Assembly (NCBI GenBank): GCA_021776795.1
Contig: JAJFFC010000030.1
Coordinates: 100,606-164,605, forward strand
Length of the DNA: 64,000 bases
Source: Planctomycetota bacterium
GTDB taxonomy: Bacteria > Planctomycetota > UBA1135
Direction of reading: 5' to 3'
The notes under the pieces were generated by a model, which was not told the DNA's origin, ran no database searches, and was given only the letters and a program-made list of their open reading frames with translations. Below are positions 28,163 to 37,825 of this stretch, in pieces (within the stretch, counting starts at the first letter, position 1; every line of letters starts with the position of its first letter). The translations under genes and the position numbers were made by a program.

Positions 28163-31100
28163 ATGAACATCGATTTCGAGGAGCAATTCGGCGTCAACGC
28201 CGGCTATGTGGAGTCCCTTTACGAGCAGTGGCGCGCCGAACCGAGTTCGGTAGACGGCGAGTGGGCAGCTTGGTTTACCCAGGCCGACGCGACCAGCGCG
28301 GCATCGGGATCGAGCTCTGCAGCGCAAACCGCCACCGCCGCTCCGAGGGAAGCGGCTACGGCTCCAGAGGCCAACGAGGTTGACGCCGAAGCCCTGCGCG
28401 GAGTGCCGGCGCGCATCGCGGCGAACATGAACGCGAGTTTGTCAGTGCCGACGGCGACCTCGATACGCACGATTCCGGTCAAGGTGCTCGAAGAAAACCG
28501 GAAAATCATCAATGCGCATATGCGCGACCGCGCTCTGGGCAAAGCTTCGTATACGCACTTCATTGCCTACGCCATGGTCAAGGCCGTGGCCGAAATGCCC
28601 AATGTGCAGTCCTACTTTATTGAGAAGGATGGCAAGCCGTGGCGGATGACGCCGCAGAAGGTGAACATCGGGATGGCGATTGATGTGGGGCAAAAGGGGC
28701 AGCGCAGTTTGGTCGTGCCGAGCATTAAAGATGCAGCCAGTCTGGATTTCAAGCAGTTCTTCGATGCCTACCAAGACATCGTGGCGCGTGGGCGGAATGG
28801 CAAGTTGACCGCCGCCGATTTTGCCGGCACCACCTTTAGCCTGACCAACCCCGGCGGCTTCGGCACCGAGGCCAGTGTGCCACGCCTGATGCAAGGCCAA
28901 GGTTTGATTTTGGCGACGGGCGGCATTGGTGTGCCGGTGCAGGCACGCAGCATGAACCCCTCGATGCTCGCGGAAATCGCGATGAGCCCGGTCATGACCA
29001 TCACCAGCACTTACGACCACCGTACGGTCCAAGGTGCGGAGTCGGGTTTGCTGCTAAAGCGCATTGAAGAACTGCTCGAAGGCGCCGATGGCTTCTGGCA
29101 GGACATCTTCTCGGTGTTGCGTGTGCCTTGGTCGCCAGCGCGGATGGACGAGGACCATCACGATGCCCGTAATGATGACAGTGCTTCGCAACAGGCCAAG
29201 GTTTGGCAGTTAATTAGCGCATACCGCACCCGCGGTTGCCAGCTCGCGGACTTGGATCCGCTGGAGTACCACCCGGACATGCTGCCGTCGCTCGATCCGA
29301 GCTGGTACGGCTTCACGATTTGGGATTTGGACCGCGAATTCCTGACCGACGGCATGTGTGGCAAGGCTTCGATGACCTTGCGCGAGATCCTGGAAGTCTT
29401 GCGTGAGACTTACTGTCGGCGCTGGACGTTGGAATACATGCACATCGTCAAGCGCGAGCGCAAGCATTGGCTTCGTGCGCGCGTGGAGTTGCGGCGCAAT
29501 GAAGATGTGTTTGACTTTGAGCACCGCAAGCGCATTTTGTCGCGCTTGGTCAGGGCGGAGAACTTTGAGCAGTTCCTGCACACGCGCTACCCAGGCAATA
29601 AGCGCTTCTCGCTAGAGGGCGCAGACACGCTCATCCCCACCTTGGCGGAAATCGTAGACCGTGCAGCGGGCACTGGGGTCAAGCGCGTGATCATTGGCAT
29701 GGCGCACCGTGGCCGCCTCAATGTCCTCGCCAACATCCTGAACAAGTCTTACCGCAAGGTCTTTGGCGAGTTTGAAGGGGTTCTGCTTCCTGGAGAGCAG
29801 GAAGGCTCCGGCGATGTGAAGTATCACTTGGGCCAACGCGGCACCTACACCACCCCAGATGGCCAAGAAGTGGAGATCATTCTCGCGGCCAACCCCAGCC
29901 ACCTCGAAGCAGTGGATCCGGTGGTTTGCGGGCAGGTGCGGGCTTATCAGGACCTCGACCAAGATCTTGAGCGCAAGGAAACCTTGGGCATCTTGGTCCA
30001 CGGCGACGCTGCCTTCACCGGCCAAGGTGTGGTCGCGGAGACGCTACAGATGTCCGAGCTTCCGGCCTACCACACTGGTGGCACCATCCATGTCGTGGTG
30101 AATAACCAGATTGGATTCACCGCTGGGCCGAAGGATTTGTACAGCACCTACTACTGCACCGACATTGCCAAGGTGGTGCAAGCCCCGGTGCTGCACGCCA
30201 ACGGCGATGCCCCCGAGGCGGTTATGCGCGCCACTCATGTCGCCGTGGATTACCAACGCGAGTTTGGTGCCGACGTCGTCCTTGATATGGTCTGTTACCG
30301 CCGTCGCGGTCACAACGAAGGCGACGAGCCGATGTACACGCAACCGTTGCTGTATCAGCGCATCGCCAATCACCCGACCGTCCGCCGCTGGTACACTTCA
30401 TTGCTGATTCGCCGCGGCATGATGACGCGCGAAGAATGCAATGCGATTGGAGAAGAGTTCGACGCCGAGTTGCGGGCTGCGCTAGAGGCTTCGCGCGAAC
30501 AGGCGCAAGAGTTAAAGCAGGGCGAAGAGCTCGTGATTTCTGTGCCCCCAGAGCCTTGGTCCGACGACGACTATGCGGAAGAGAGCATGTCCTCGATGGA
30601 GCCGGCGACGGCGGAAAGTTTGCTCGCTCTCGTTGAGCGCTGCAACGCCATGCCGGAAGGGCATGTGGTCCACCCCAACTTGTTGCGTCAACTCAAGCGC
30701 CGCGAGGAAATGGTGCGTGGCGACCGCGATCTCGATTGGGGTTGCGCCGAGAATCTAGCTTGGGGCACTTTGGTCGAAGCTGGTGTTGGTCTACGTTTGG
30801 CTGGCCAGGACGCTGGTCGCGGCACCTTCTCGCATCGTCATGCGGTGATCCGCGATCAGCGGACGGCGCAAGACTATGTCCCTCTCGCCGATCTCCGCGA
30901 GGGCGTGCATGTCGAGGTGCGTGATTCTCTCCTCAGTGAAGAGGCGGCCTTGGCCTTTGAATACGGCTACGGCCTTGCCGACCAACAAGACATGGTGGTT
31001 TGGGAGGCCCAGTTTGGCGACTTTGCCAATGGTGCGCAGATTCCCATCGACCAGTTCCTGACTTCAGGAGCCGCGAAGTGGGGCCAGCAAGTCGCAATGA

Positions 31101-31768
31101 CCCTGCTCCTTCCTCATGGTTATGACGGCCAAGGTCCGGAGCATTCCAATGCACGCCCCGAACGCTTCTTGCAGCTAGCCGCAGAGGGCAACTTCACGAT
31201 TGCCAACTGTTCGACTTCCGCCCAGTACTTCCATCTACTGCGTCGCCAAGGCCAAGTGGTGGCTACCGCTGCCGCAGACGACACGCTTCGTCGCCCCTTG
31301 ATCGTGTTCACACCCAAATCCTTGTTGCGCGACCCACGCGCGGCGAGTCCCTTGGAAGATTTCCTTAGCGATGGCTTCCAGAGCGTGATTGTCGAAGACA
31401 CTGCCGATACTCCGCGGCGCATTGTCTTCTGCAGCGGCAAGGTCGCCCATGACCTCGCGGATTACCGCCGCGAACACGGCCATCAAGATGTCGTTCTCGC
31501 CCGCCTCGAACAGCTGTATCCCTTCCCGCGTGCTGCGGTGGCCACGTTGATTGAGCGCTACCCCGAGGCAGAGTTGCTGTGGTGCCAGGAAGAACCGCGC
31601 AACATGGGTCCATGGGCTTCGATGTTGCAACGCTTCCGCGACTTGCACTGGAAGATTCGCTTCGCCGGTCGCACTTCTGCCGCAAGCCCGGCCACGGGTA
31701 GCTACAAGCGCCACCAAGCCGAACAGGCCAAGCTTCTGGCCGACGCCTTCGCGCCGTTGGAAGACTAA
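28163..31768 (+). CDS. kgd: Fused 2-oxoglutarate dehydrogenase E1/E2 (Kgd/OdhA type)
   Basis: This 1201-residue enzyme runs the oxoglutarate step of the TCA cycle. Residues 1-42 (FGVNAGYVESLYEQW...) match the E1 N-terminal helix, followed by an Ala-rich linker (about 45-75). A succinyltransferase (E2) catalytic domain spans about 85-325, with His286 in DHRTVQGAESG. The thiamine diphosphate E1 domain fills the rest: GMAHRGRLNVLANI, LGQRGTYTT, HGDAAFTGQGVV and VNNQIGFT. There is no lipoyl domain, as in the actinobacterial Kgd/OdhA. Such proteins rely on a separate lipoylated E2 (usually AceF) and E3; none lies in the window. Length matches M. smegmatis Kgd (about 1227). Confidence 0.94.
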   Translation: MNIDFEEQFGVNAGYVESLYEQWRAEPSSVDGEWAAWFTQADATSAASGSSSAAQTATAAPREAATAPEANEVDAEALRGVPARIAANMNASLSVPTATSIRTIPVKVLEENRKIINAHMRDRALGKASYTHFIAYAMVKAVAEMPNVQSYFIEKDGKPWRMTPQKVNIGMAIDVGQKGQRSLVVPSIKDAASLDFKQFFDAYQDIVARGRNGKLTAADFAGTTFSLTNPGGFGTEASVPRLMQGQGLILATGGIGVPVQARSMNPSMLAEIAMSPVMTITSTYDHRTVQGAESGLLLKRIEELLEGADGFWQDIFSVLRVPWSPARMDEDHHDARNDDSASQQAKVWQLISAYRTRGCQLADLDPLEYHPDMLPSLDPSWYGFTIWDLDREFLTDGMCGKASMTLREILEVLRETYCRRWTLEYMHIVKRERKHWLRARVELRRNEDVFDFEHRKRILSRLVRAENFEQFLHTRYPGNKRFSLEGADTLIPTLAEIVDRAAGTGVKRVIIGMAHRGRLNVLANILNKSYRKVFGEFEGVLLPGEQEGSGDVKYHLGQRGTYTTPDGQEVEIILAANPSHLEAVDPVVCGQVRAYQDLDQDLERKETLGILVHGDAAFTGQGVVAETLQMSELPAYHTGGTIHVVVNNQIGFTAGPKDLYSTYYCTDIAKVVQAPVLHANGDAPEAVMRATHVAVDYQREFGADVVLDMVCYRRRGHNEGDEPMYTQPLLYQRIANHPTVRRWYTSLLIRRGMMTREECNAIGEEFDAELRAALEASREQAQELKQGEELVISVPPEPWSDDDYAEESMSSMEPATAESLLALVERCNAMPEGHVVHPNLLRQLKRREEMVRGDRDLDWGCAENLAWGTLVEAGVGLRLAGQDAGRGTFSHRHAVIRDQRTAQDYVPLADLREGVHVEVRDSLLSEEAALAFEYGYGLADQQDMVVWEAQFGDFANGAQIPIDQFLTSGAAKWGQQVAMTLLLPHGYDGQGPEHSNARPERFLQLAAEGNFTIANCSTSAQYFHLLRRQGQVVATAAADDTLRRPLIVFTPKSLLRDPRAASPLEDFLSDGFQSVIVEDTADTPRRIVFCSGKVAHDLADYRREHGHQDVVLARLEQLYPFPRAAVATLIERYPEAELLWCQEEPRNMGPWASMLQRFRDLHWKIRFAGRTSAASPATGSYKRHQAEQAKLLADAFAPLED

Positions 31769-31802
31769 GCACGCATCCACTGGCCGATGTTAGGCTGGCG
31801 AG

Positions 31803-32453
31803 GTGAGCCGTATTCTCGTGGTGCATTGGAAGCCGGAAGAGGCAGGTAGTGGCCTGGCCTTGTTGCGCAAGGCAGGGCACGAGGTCGAGGTCATCAGCCT
31901 TGAGCGTTTGCCGTCTCATGGCCGCCATTTTGCCCATTGGTTTCGGACCACCAAAGCGACGTCGAGTATTCCGATCGTATTTGTTGGTGGCGTGGAAGAA
32001 AAGGTGGCCATCGCCCGAGACTTATTGCCCGACGCCTTGTGCTGTTCCTGGTCACGGATTCGCGACGGAGATCAAGTGCTGCAGCTAGGCGGTCCGGCTG
32101 ATTTACACCCCATCCTTGGCGCGGATTTACCAAGTCGCGTGGAAGTGATCCGAACCGAAGATGAGGACCTTTCTCTGTTGAGTGGCATCGACACGGTGCT
32201 GTTGTTCTCCGCTTGGCTGTTGGAGTTGAAGCAGTGGTTCCCTCAAGCTGCCAAACTGGTCGCCCCCAGGCGAGCCCTTTGGATTTGTTGGCCGAAGAAA
32301 TCTTCAGGGATGGAAAGCAACGTGAGCAAATCGGCAGTGATGGCTTATGCGCGCGCCGTAGGTTGGTCCGATTTGAAGATTTGCCGCGTTGACGACACCT
32401 GGTCCGGACATATGTTCCGTCCAAAGCGCAACCCTAAGGTTCGCGGGCGCTAG
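31803..32453 (+). CDS. DUF3052 protein with degenerate receiver-like N-terminus
   Basis: The start is a GTG at 31803 and the product 216 residues. The N-terminal 85 residues (RILVVHWKPEEAGSGLALLRKAGHEVEV) look like a response-regulator fold, but the phosphorylatable acidic pocket is missing: the first strand ends in HW rather than paired Asp. The C-terminal half contains LWICWPKKSSGM, VGWSDLKICRVDDTWSG and MFRPKR, the DUF3052 signature. DUF3052 proteins are small and of unknown function. The gene lies 34 bases after kgd and nine bases before the next gene, so it may belong to the same transcript. Confidence 0.7.
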   Translation: MSRILVVHWKPEEAGSGLALLRKAGHEVEVISLERLPSHGRHFAHWFRTTKATSSIPIVFVGGVEEKVAIARDLLPDALCCSWSRIRDGDQVLQLGGPADLHPILGADLPSRVEVIRTEDEDLSLLSGIDTVLLFSAWLLELKQWFPQAAKLVAPRRALWICWPKKSSGMESNVSKSAVMAYARAVGWSDLKICRVDDTWSGHMFRPKRNPKVRGR

Positions 32454-32461
32454 GAGAGTTC

Positions 32462-35080
32462 ATGTTGTCACGCCCCCTGCAACTACTTGCGCTTTTTATT
32501 CTCTTGGCCTTGGGGCTGTGGTGGGTCTTTAGCGGCCCGAGTACGCCCCCTTTGCAAGGCACTAATCCTGACGCGGCGAAGGTAGAGCAGGAGATTGCCG
32601 CGGGAACCCTGTCGCCTGAAGCGCTCGGGGGGGCATCCTCGGTGGTCTCTGAGATTGAGCGCGAAAAAATCCTGCAGGGCGCTTTAGAGCGCGCGGAAAT
32701 AGATACCAGTGCCAAGGGTGCCCAGGTGACCGTGCTCACGATTGCACGTGACGGTGGTTTGCCGCTGGCGAATACCGAGGTTTGGTTGCTTTCCGATGCG
32801 GGAGAATCTCTGGCCGAGCTACGCGAGATGGGAGATCTCTATGAAGCGATTTTGGAACGACTTTCGGAGAAGGGCAAAACCTGGTTCTCCGATGCCGAAG
32901 GCAAGGTGCAGATGACGATTCCAGAGGGCAGGTTTTATTTGGTAGCCAGGTCCGGCGAGCTATATGCAGAGCTTTATCGCAACCACGCCGAAGACGGACA
33001 GATCTTTTGGTTGCAGCTTCACCAAGATCATGACTTGCGGGTGCGAGTCATCGATGAACGCGGCGAACCCTTAGCCAATTTCCCCTTGGCTTTAGATTTC
33101 GAGCATGCCGATTGGACGCAACGACTAGCCCAATTCTCTTCCGATGCCAATGGACTCGCTGTACTCGATCACGTAGAGGCGCGGATTCCCTCCCAAGATG
33201 CTGGAACTCGGCTGATTGTTCGTGCGGAAGCACCTTTCCGCGAAGCGCCGGAGATTGCCTTGGACTTGGAAGACTTTCCCGACGAGTTTCTTTATCAAGT
33301 TCCTCCTTACGCTTCGGTCACCTTGGTTCCGATGCGTGCCGATGGCGAAGAAGGCTGGAGGGAAGAGACTTTCCTCCAGCGCCATCAGGAGCAACAAGAT
33401 CAATGGAGCGAAGTCTTTGGCGCCGATGCTCGCCCAGACATGGGGATGGGCCGTGTTACCGCTTTCCGCGGCGAAGCAGACTATCCCTTCGTCGGCCTTG
33501 GTCTCGAGCTAGATGCGGGCGTGCAATTTGGAATCGGTAGGCTTCCCACGGTGAAGACCTTTGCTGGGCCATTTCGCTCTGGAGAGAACCTCCGTGTTGA
33601 GGTGCAAGAAGTGCACGCAAGCCCACTCTTGGTGTTGCGTGCTGTGAACGAGGCAGGCGAACCCTTTGCTCATGCCGACGTCGACTTGCATTTCCGCTTG
33701 ACCGGTGCGAATTTTCGTTATCAGTTGAGTGAGCGCATCCATCTCGATGCCGATGGCCGCGGAGAATGCCCGATTACGATTGGTCAAGGCGAAGGTGTTT
33801 CCGGATCGATGGTGATCGACCTGAGCCTTCCGGTAGTATCGCCAGACCTTCGCGCCAAAATCGAGATTGAGCAGGAGCTTGCTCCGGGACCATACGACGC
33901 CGGCGAAGTGATCTTCTCCAAGGGTCCGGTGTTGTGCTCCGGTCAGGTCGTGAACCGAGCGGGCGAGCCTGTGCATGGTGTTCGCCTGCGCTTGATGCAT
34001 CAGACGGCAGGCGGCTTCTGGCAGACGCTGAACCGCCAGGTTTATCCGGTAAATGAACAAGCTCAGTTTTCCATCCACGGCGAATCAGCCACTGAAGATC
34101 TTCTTTTGGTCGCACGCCATCCGTCGTATCCGCATCAAGAGATGGAAGTGAGAGCAGGAAGTCAGGGAGTTTCCTTTGTGATGGAGGAGGGCTATCGGGT
34201 TTCCGGCCAAGTGCGTTTCGATGCCGCAGTCAACCCGACGAATCTCCGGGTGTTCTTGGCCACCGCGGATATTCCCGCCGCCGGCTTTGACCGCTATTGG
34301 GAGCTGCCAGCTGCCACACTGCAGCAGGACGGTAGCTTTTCCGTGTTGACCTTAGACCCAAATGCGCGTCAAGTTCTGTTGATTGATGAAGAGAGCAGCG
34401 CCATCTTGGCCAGCGTTCCCGATGTCATCCCATGGTCGGCATCCTCGAACGGAGACCCTCGCCTCCAATCCTGGGATTTGCGCGATCAGGTTTTTCGCTA
34501 CTTCTTACGCTTCCGTGACTCCGAAGATTTACCGGTCAACGGGGTCGACCTGACGATTCAAAGTGTGAAGTCTTTGGCATCCGGCTCGAATGCTCAGGCA
34601 ACTTTTCACCGCGGCTTTGGAGAGCTTTACCTGCCCGAACGGCAACTCTCCTTCTTTGCGGTGGGGAGTGGTACGACTTCCCTGAATGGCACTTGCCCTC
34701 AGCCGGGTGAATATGCCTTTACTTTGGACAAGGGAATTTCGGTAGAAGTGCAATTGAATCCTTATCCAAAGCTTCAGAACAATCAGCGCTTGGAGCTGGT
34801 GCTGGACCTCGCTAGCAATCCTGAGAGATCCGCCAGTTACTGGATGCATAATTTCGATGCTGACGGCAAAATTACGGTCGCAGTCCCGGATCCTGGAGAG
34901 TATCAGGCTTACTTGAGAGTGCATCTTCGCCAGGAAAACGGAAGCATGGTCACCTTCGACTTCCCCGAGTCGGGTCCAAAACCAATCTGGACGATCGACC
35001 AGCAGTCGACCGTCCAGAGTTTTGTGTTAGATCTCGACGTAGCGGCGTTACAAGCCGCGATTGACGAACGCCTGAACTAG
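32462..35080 (+). CDS. Large membrane-anchored protein with Ig-like/carboxypeptidase-regulatory-like domains
   Basis: An 872-residue protein with a good ribosome site (GGAGAG) and a single N-terminal membrane helix (LQLLALFILLALGLWWVF), so the bulk should be periplasmic or surface-exposed. The rest is beta-rich, with repeats of the kind VRVIDERGEPLANFPLAL, LRAVNEAGEPFAHADVDL and VVNRAGEPVHGVRLRL: short strand-turn units with a GEP turn typical of carboxypeptidase-regulatory-like (Ig-fold) domains. At least four such modules are visible. No enzyme motif is seen. The stop overlaps the convergent WD40 gene stop. Structural or adhesive role is likely but unproven. Confidence 0.65.
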   Translation: MLSRPLQLLALFILLALGLWWVFSGPSTPPLQGTNPDAAKVEQEIAAGTLSPEALGGASSVVSEIEREKILQGALERAEIDTSAKGAQVTVLTIARDGGLPLANTEVWLLSDAGESLAELREMGDLYEAILERLSEKGKTWFSDAEGKVQMTIPEGRFYLVARSGELYAELYRNHAEDGQIFWLQLHQDHDLRVRVIDERGEPLANFPLALDFEHADWTQRLAQFSSDANGLAVLDHVEARIPSQDAGTRLIVRAEAPFREAPEIALDLEDFPDEFLYQVPPYASVTLVPMRADGEEGWREETFLQRHQEQQDQWSEVFGADARPDMGMGRVTAFRGEADYPFVGLGLELDAGVQFGIGRLPTVKTFAGPFRSGENLRVEVQEVHASPLLVLRAVNEAGEPFAHADVDLHFRLTGANFRYQLSERIHLDADGRGECPITIGQGEGVSGSMVIDLSLPVVSPDLRAKIEIEQELAPGPYDAGEVIFSKGPVLCSGQVVNRAGEPVHGVRLRLMHQTAGGFWQTLNRQVYPVNEQAQFSIHGESATEDLLLVARHPSYPHQEMEVRAGSQGVSFVMEEGYRVSGQVRFDAAVNPTNLRVFLATADIPAAGFDRYWELPAATLQQDGSFSVLTLDPNARQVLLIDEESSAILASVPDVIPWSASSNGDPRLQSWDLRDQVFRYFLRFRDSEDLPVNGVDLTIQSVKSLASGSNAQATFHRGFGELYLPERQLSFFAVGSGTTSLNGTCPQPGEYAFTLDKGISVEVQLNPYPKLQNNQRLELVLDLASNPERSASYWMHNFDADGKITVAVPDPGEYQAYLRVHLRQENGSMVTFDFPESGPKPIWTIDQQSTVQSFVLDLDVAALQAAIDERLN

Positions 35081-36096
35081 TGGTGGGCTACGGTCATCCA
35101 GCCGGAGCTGGAGCCATAGGCATAGCGTTGGCTGCTGGCGTGATAATCCAAGCTGCTGACGCGCGGTCCGCGACCAAGGTCGATCGTGGCCACTTCCACA
35201 GGAGTGAAGACTTCGGAAACCCGGATGATGCCACTGAGGTCGCTGCTCATGAGCAAGCTTCCGCCAGCAACCCATTCCAATCCAGTGACGCCTTCCTGCT
35301 GAATGCTGTGGTCATTCACAAAGGCACCCGTGTGGTAATCCCAAATCTTAATCGAAGAGTCGACGAGAGCTTCACCACCACCCGTAGCCAAGTGGATGTT
35401 GTCCGGGTGAAACTCCAGTTCCGAGACCGAACCCAGGTGCGCGCCAAGGCTGCGCACCAACAAGCCAGTGCTGGTTTCCCAAAGGTTCACGACGCCATCA
35501 TTGGCGCCCGTGGCAAAGGTCAGGCCATCAGGAGAAAAGGCGACGGACTGAATAGGAGAGCCATGTGTGACCGACAGGAGGACTGCGCCGCTTACCGGGT
35601 CGGAAAGAGTGGCGATGCCATCTTCAGAGCCAGTCAAAACTTGGGTTCCGGAAGGGGACCAAGTCAAGGAGGTGACAAACTCCGTGGTCGGCGCAGAGTT
35701 CACCGGCGAGGTGCTTCCTGCCTGGAAGAAATCTGCACCCCCAACGACCACGCCGGACCAACCCAGAATGTTGTAGGCCGCAGCGAGGTCGGTGCCACTC
35801 GGGCTAAAGCCAAGCGAGGTCATGCCCATGCCCGAGCTTCCGCTTAAGGTGGTGATTAAGGAGCCGGTTGCAGCATTGCGGACAAAAATCTCACGCGAGA
35901 ATTCATAACCGTAGGCGACGAAGCGCCCATTTGGTGAAAATGCGACCGTGCTGACGCTGCCGACGACGCCCTGGTCTTGAATCGACCAATCCACCTGAGC
36001 GGAATATTGTGCGGCGCCTGCCGTTGTCGAGAGGATGGCGGCGCAGAGTCCTGCGCAAAGGCCAGAGAAAAGAGAGGGGAGCTTATGATGATCCAT
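35077..36096 (-). CDS. Exported WD40-like beta-propeller protein
   Basis: The ATG at 36096 (MDHHKLPSLFSGL) is preferred to the in-frame TTG at 36102, giving 339 residues. A hydrophobic segment ending in TTAGAAQ looks like a signal peptide. Repeats of VAFSPNGRFVAYG, LGFSPSGTDLAAAY, LTWSPSGTQVLTGS, VAFSPDGLTFATG and LEFHPDNIHLATG follow, about 40 residues apart, which is the WD40 pattern and suggests a seven-bladed propeller. Such proteins act as scaffolds. It lies 42 bases downstream of nothing on its own strand other than hipA's end region, and ends overlapping the convergent large membrane protein. Confidence 0.8.
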   Translation of the reverse strand: MDHHKLPSLFSGLCAGLCAAILSTTAGAAQYSAQVDWSIQDQGVVGSVSTVAFSPNGRFVAYGYEFSREIFVRNAATGSLITTLSGSSGMGMTSLGFSPSGTDLAAAYNILGWSGVVVGGADFFQAGSTSPVNSAPTTEFVTSLTWSPSGTQVLTGSEDGIATLSDPVSGAVLLSVTHGSPIQSVAFSPDGLTFATGANDGVVNLWETSTGLLVRSLGAHLGSVSELEFHPDNIHLATGGGEALVDSSIKIWDYHTGAFVNDHSIQQEGVTGLEWVAGGSLLMSSDLSGIIRVSEVFTPVEVATIDLGRGPRVSSLDYHASSQRYAYGSSSGWMTVAHH

Positions 36097-36137
36097 GGCC
36101 AACTTTACGCTGCAACCAGGAGCCAGTTAGCCTGAAT

Positions 36138-37442
36138 CTACGGGCAAATTTGCAGGCGCAAGCTCGCTTGGATGGCGCGCCATGGATTCTCAGCGACTCC
36201 TGCCTCTGTCGCGAAGTGCGGCCAACGCTGCACCGCCTCGTGGACTTCGGAGAGAATCGCAGAATCGCGACCGCGTTTCATCGACACCGAACGCGCGCAC
36301 TCGGCAAAGTCTTCGGCAACGAAGCCAGAAGTTTTGCCATTCACGCTCATTTGGTGGCGATTGGTCCAGGCGCCGTCGGGGTTATAGCTATAGGTGACAT
36401 CATAAGCCGGGGATAAACGCCACTCGCCTTCACGGCTCATCAAGAACGCAATATTTTTGGTGTGGTCATCTTGGTTGCGCGCCAACACGTTGAATACCAT
36501 GCGCCGAAACTGCTGCTCCACTTGAGCCATGGGCAAGCCTAAATGGCGCATCAAGAGCATGGTTTGCTCATAACTATGCGCCCCAGCCTGATTGAAATCA
36601 AAATGCCCGAGTGCACAAAGGGACTGCATGTGCAAACGATTGCCGCTCGGCGTGCGATCAAAGCGCCGGGTCATGAAGTGGTGCCGACCACCTTCAGAAA
36701 ATACACGGCAGGCGCTCATGTCGATACCAGCTGCCACAGCCATGTGGTGATACGCGAGTTCAATTAAGCCATAGCCCTGGGGTTGATCGAGTTCGCGATC
36801 GCGATTGCCGCGTACGCCGTCAAACTTCAACACCCACGGCTCAAAGCCGGCGGCGACATCGGCCTCGCCGGAGCGCACCTCTTTGGTTTTGGGGTTCCAA
36901 GCGATGACCGCTTTGGCGCGGGCTCCACCCGCCGAAGTGCCGACACGAAGGATATGGCGCACTCCTTGGGCATGGTCGTGGCCGGCGAGTTTCGCTTGGA
37001 AGCCTTCGCGTTGGTGCAAGATGCCATCGGCAAGTTCGACTAGGGCAGCCACGTCGAGAGCCTCAGACTGGGTGGCGCTGCGGTCGTAGACCGGGCGAAA
37101 TTCCAAGGCGCCCATGCCGCGGCTGCCGGTGTAACACAGGCGTTCGACCGGATGAAAACTCTGCGGGCTGCGGCCTTGCGAGGCGAGCCAAGCATCGATG
37201 AGCGCATTGCCGAAGCGATCGGGGAGGACATCGGCAAGCATGCCAGGTAGTCCATGAAAGCTTTCACGCGGCAGGGCGGGGAAAGAATAAATCGCCGAGG
37301 ACAGCGGCATATGAATGGGCGCAACCTCAATTCCGCTGGCGCGAAATTCTGGCGTGTATTCAAAGAAGCCGAGCTCCTGCGCTTCATCCCAGCGGATGGC
37401 GCCAATGCGGGTGCCCCAAAGCTCGACGCCGGCAACGGTCAT
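36138..37442 (-). CDS. hipA: HipA-like serine/threonine kinase
   Basis: A 434-residue HipA-fold kinase. The N-terminal couple-HipA part (VAGVELWGTRIGAIRWDE) is followed by the kinase lobes: a P-loop-like VGTSAGGARAKAVIAW, a RRFDR stretch, the catalytic loop VLARNQDDHTKNIAFLM (Asp and Asn for ATP-Mg), and LSPAYDVTYS in place of DFG. All catalytic residues are present, so it should be active. In E. coli HipA phosphorylates glutamyl-tRNA synthetase to stop growth; HipT and other relatives use other targets. It overlaps the upstream HTH gene by four bases, the standard antitoxin-toxin layout. Confidence 0.9.
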   Translation of the reverse strand: MTVAGVELWGTRIGAIRWDEAQELGFFEYTPEFRASGIEVAPIHMPLSSAIYSFPALPRESFHGLPGMLADVLPDRFGNALIDAWLASQGRSPQSFHPVERLCYTGSRGMGALEFRPVYDRSATQSEALDVAALVELADGILHQREGFQAKLAGHDHAQGVRHILRVGTSAGGARAKAVIAWNPKTKEVRSGEADVAAGFEPWVLKFDGVRGNRDRELDQPQGYGLIELAYHHMAVAAGIDMSACRVFSEGGRHHFMTRRFDRTPSGNRLHMQSLCALGHFDFNQAGAHSYEQTMLLMRHLGLPMAQVEQQFRRMVFNVLARNQDDHTKNIAFLMSREGEWRLSPAYDVTYSYNPDGAWTNRHQMSVNGKTSGFVAEDFAECARSVSMKRGRDSAILSEVHEAVQRWPHFATEAGVAENPWRAIQASLRLQICP

Positions 37443-37813
37443 GATTCATCTCCCCAAGACCAGTCCCCATCTTTGGAGTCAACTTGCTCTGGCTTGCGTG
37501 GACCACGTGCGCGTTGGCGGGTGCCGCCGCGACGGGAGAGAGCGTCGATGGGGCTCAACGATGGCTCGGGCAAAAGGCCGCTGAGGTTGTCGAGTAAACC
37601 AAGCACGCGCAGAATGCGGATGACCGCCACGAATTGAGTTGAGGCACCAGCTTCCAGGCGCTTGACCGTGCTCAAGGAAAGGCCAGCCTCTTCCGCTAAT
37701 GCAGACTGGGTGAGGTTGCGGTTGAGTCGTTCGCGGGCCAGCCGTTGGCCTAGCTCAGACAGGACCGATTCATCGTCTCCCCACAGCCCGTTTGTAGTTG
37801 GTATTTGAGCCAT
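37439..37813 (-). CDS. hipB: HipB-like antitoxin / XRE-family repressor
   Basis: The ATG at 37811-37813 gives 124 residues; an ATG at 37822 and a TTG at 37843 in the same frame are alternatives. Residues of about 15-75 form a Cro/C1 helix-turn-helix: LGQRLARERLNRNLTQSALAEEAGLSLSTVKRLEAG. The C-terminal tail is disordered and acidic/basic (QRARGPRKPEQ...DWSWGDES). It should bind DNA as a dimer, autoregulate hipBA and neutralise HipA. Four-base overlap with hipA couples translation. A perfect 7-base inverted repeat over its start region (37804-37844) is the probable operator, shared with the divergent cyanophycin-cycle gene. Confidence 0.85.
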   Translation of the reverse strand: MAQIPTTNGLWGDDESVLSELGQRLARERLNRNLTQSALAEEAGLSLSTVKRLEAGASTQFVAVIRILRVLGLLDNLSGLLPEPSLSPIDALSRRGGTRQRARGPRKPEQVDSKDGDWSWGDES

Positions 37814-37825
37814 AAATCCCATAAT
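37798..37825 (+). promoter_or_regulatory. Possible promoter for the iadA-cph genes
   Basis: TTGGTA (37798-37803) and CATAAT (37820-37825) are spaced 16 bases apart, resembling a sigma-70 -35/-10 pair, about 74 bases before the iadA ATG. It overlaps the palindromic operator. Read by eye only. Confidence 0.3.
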
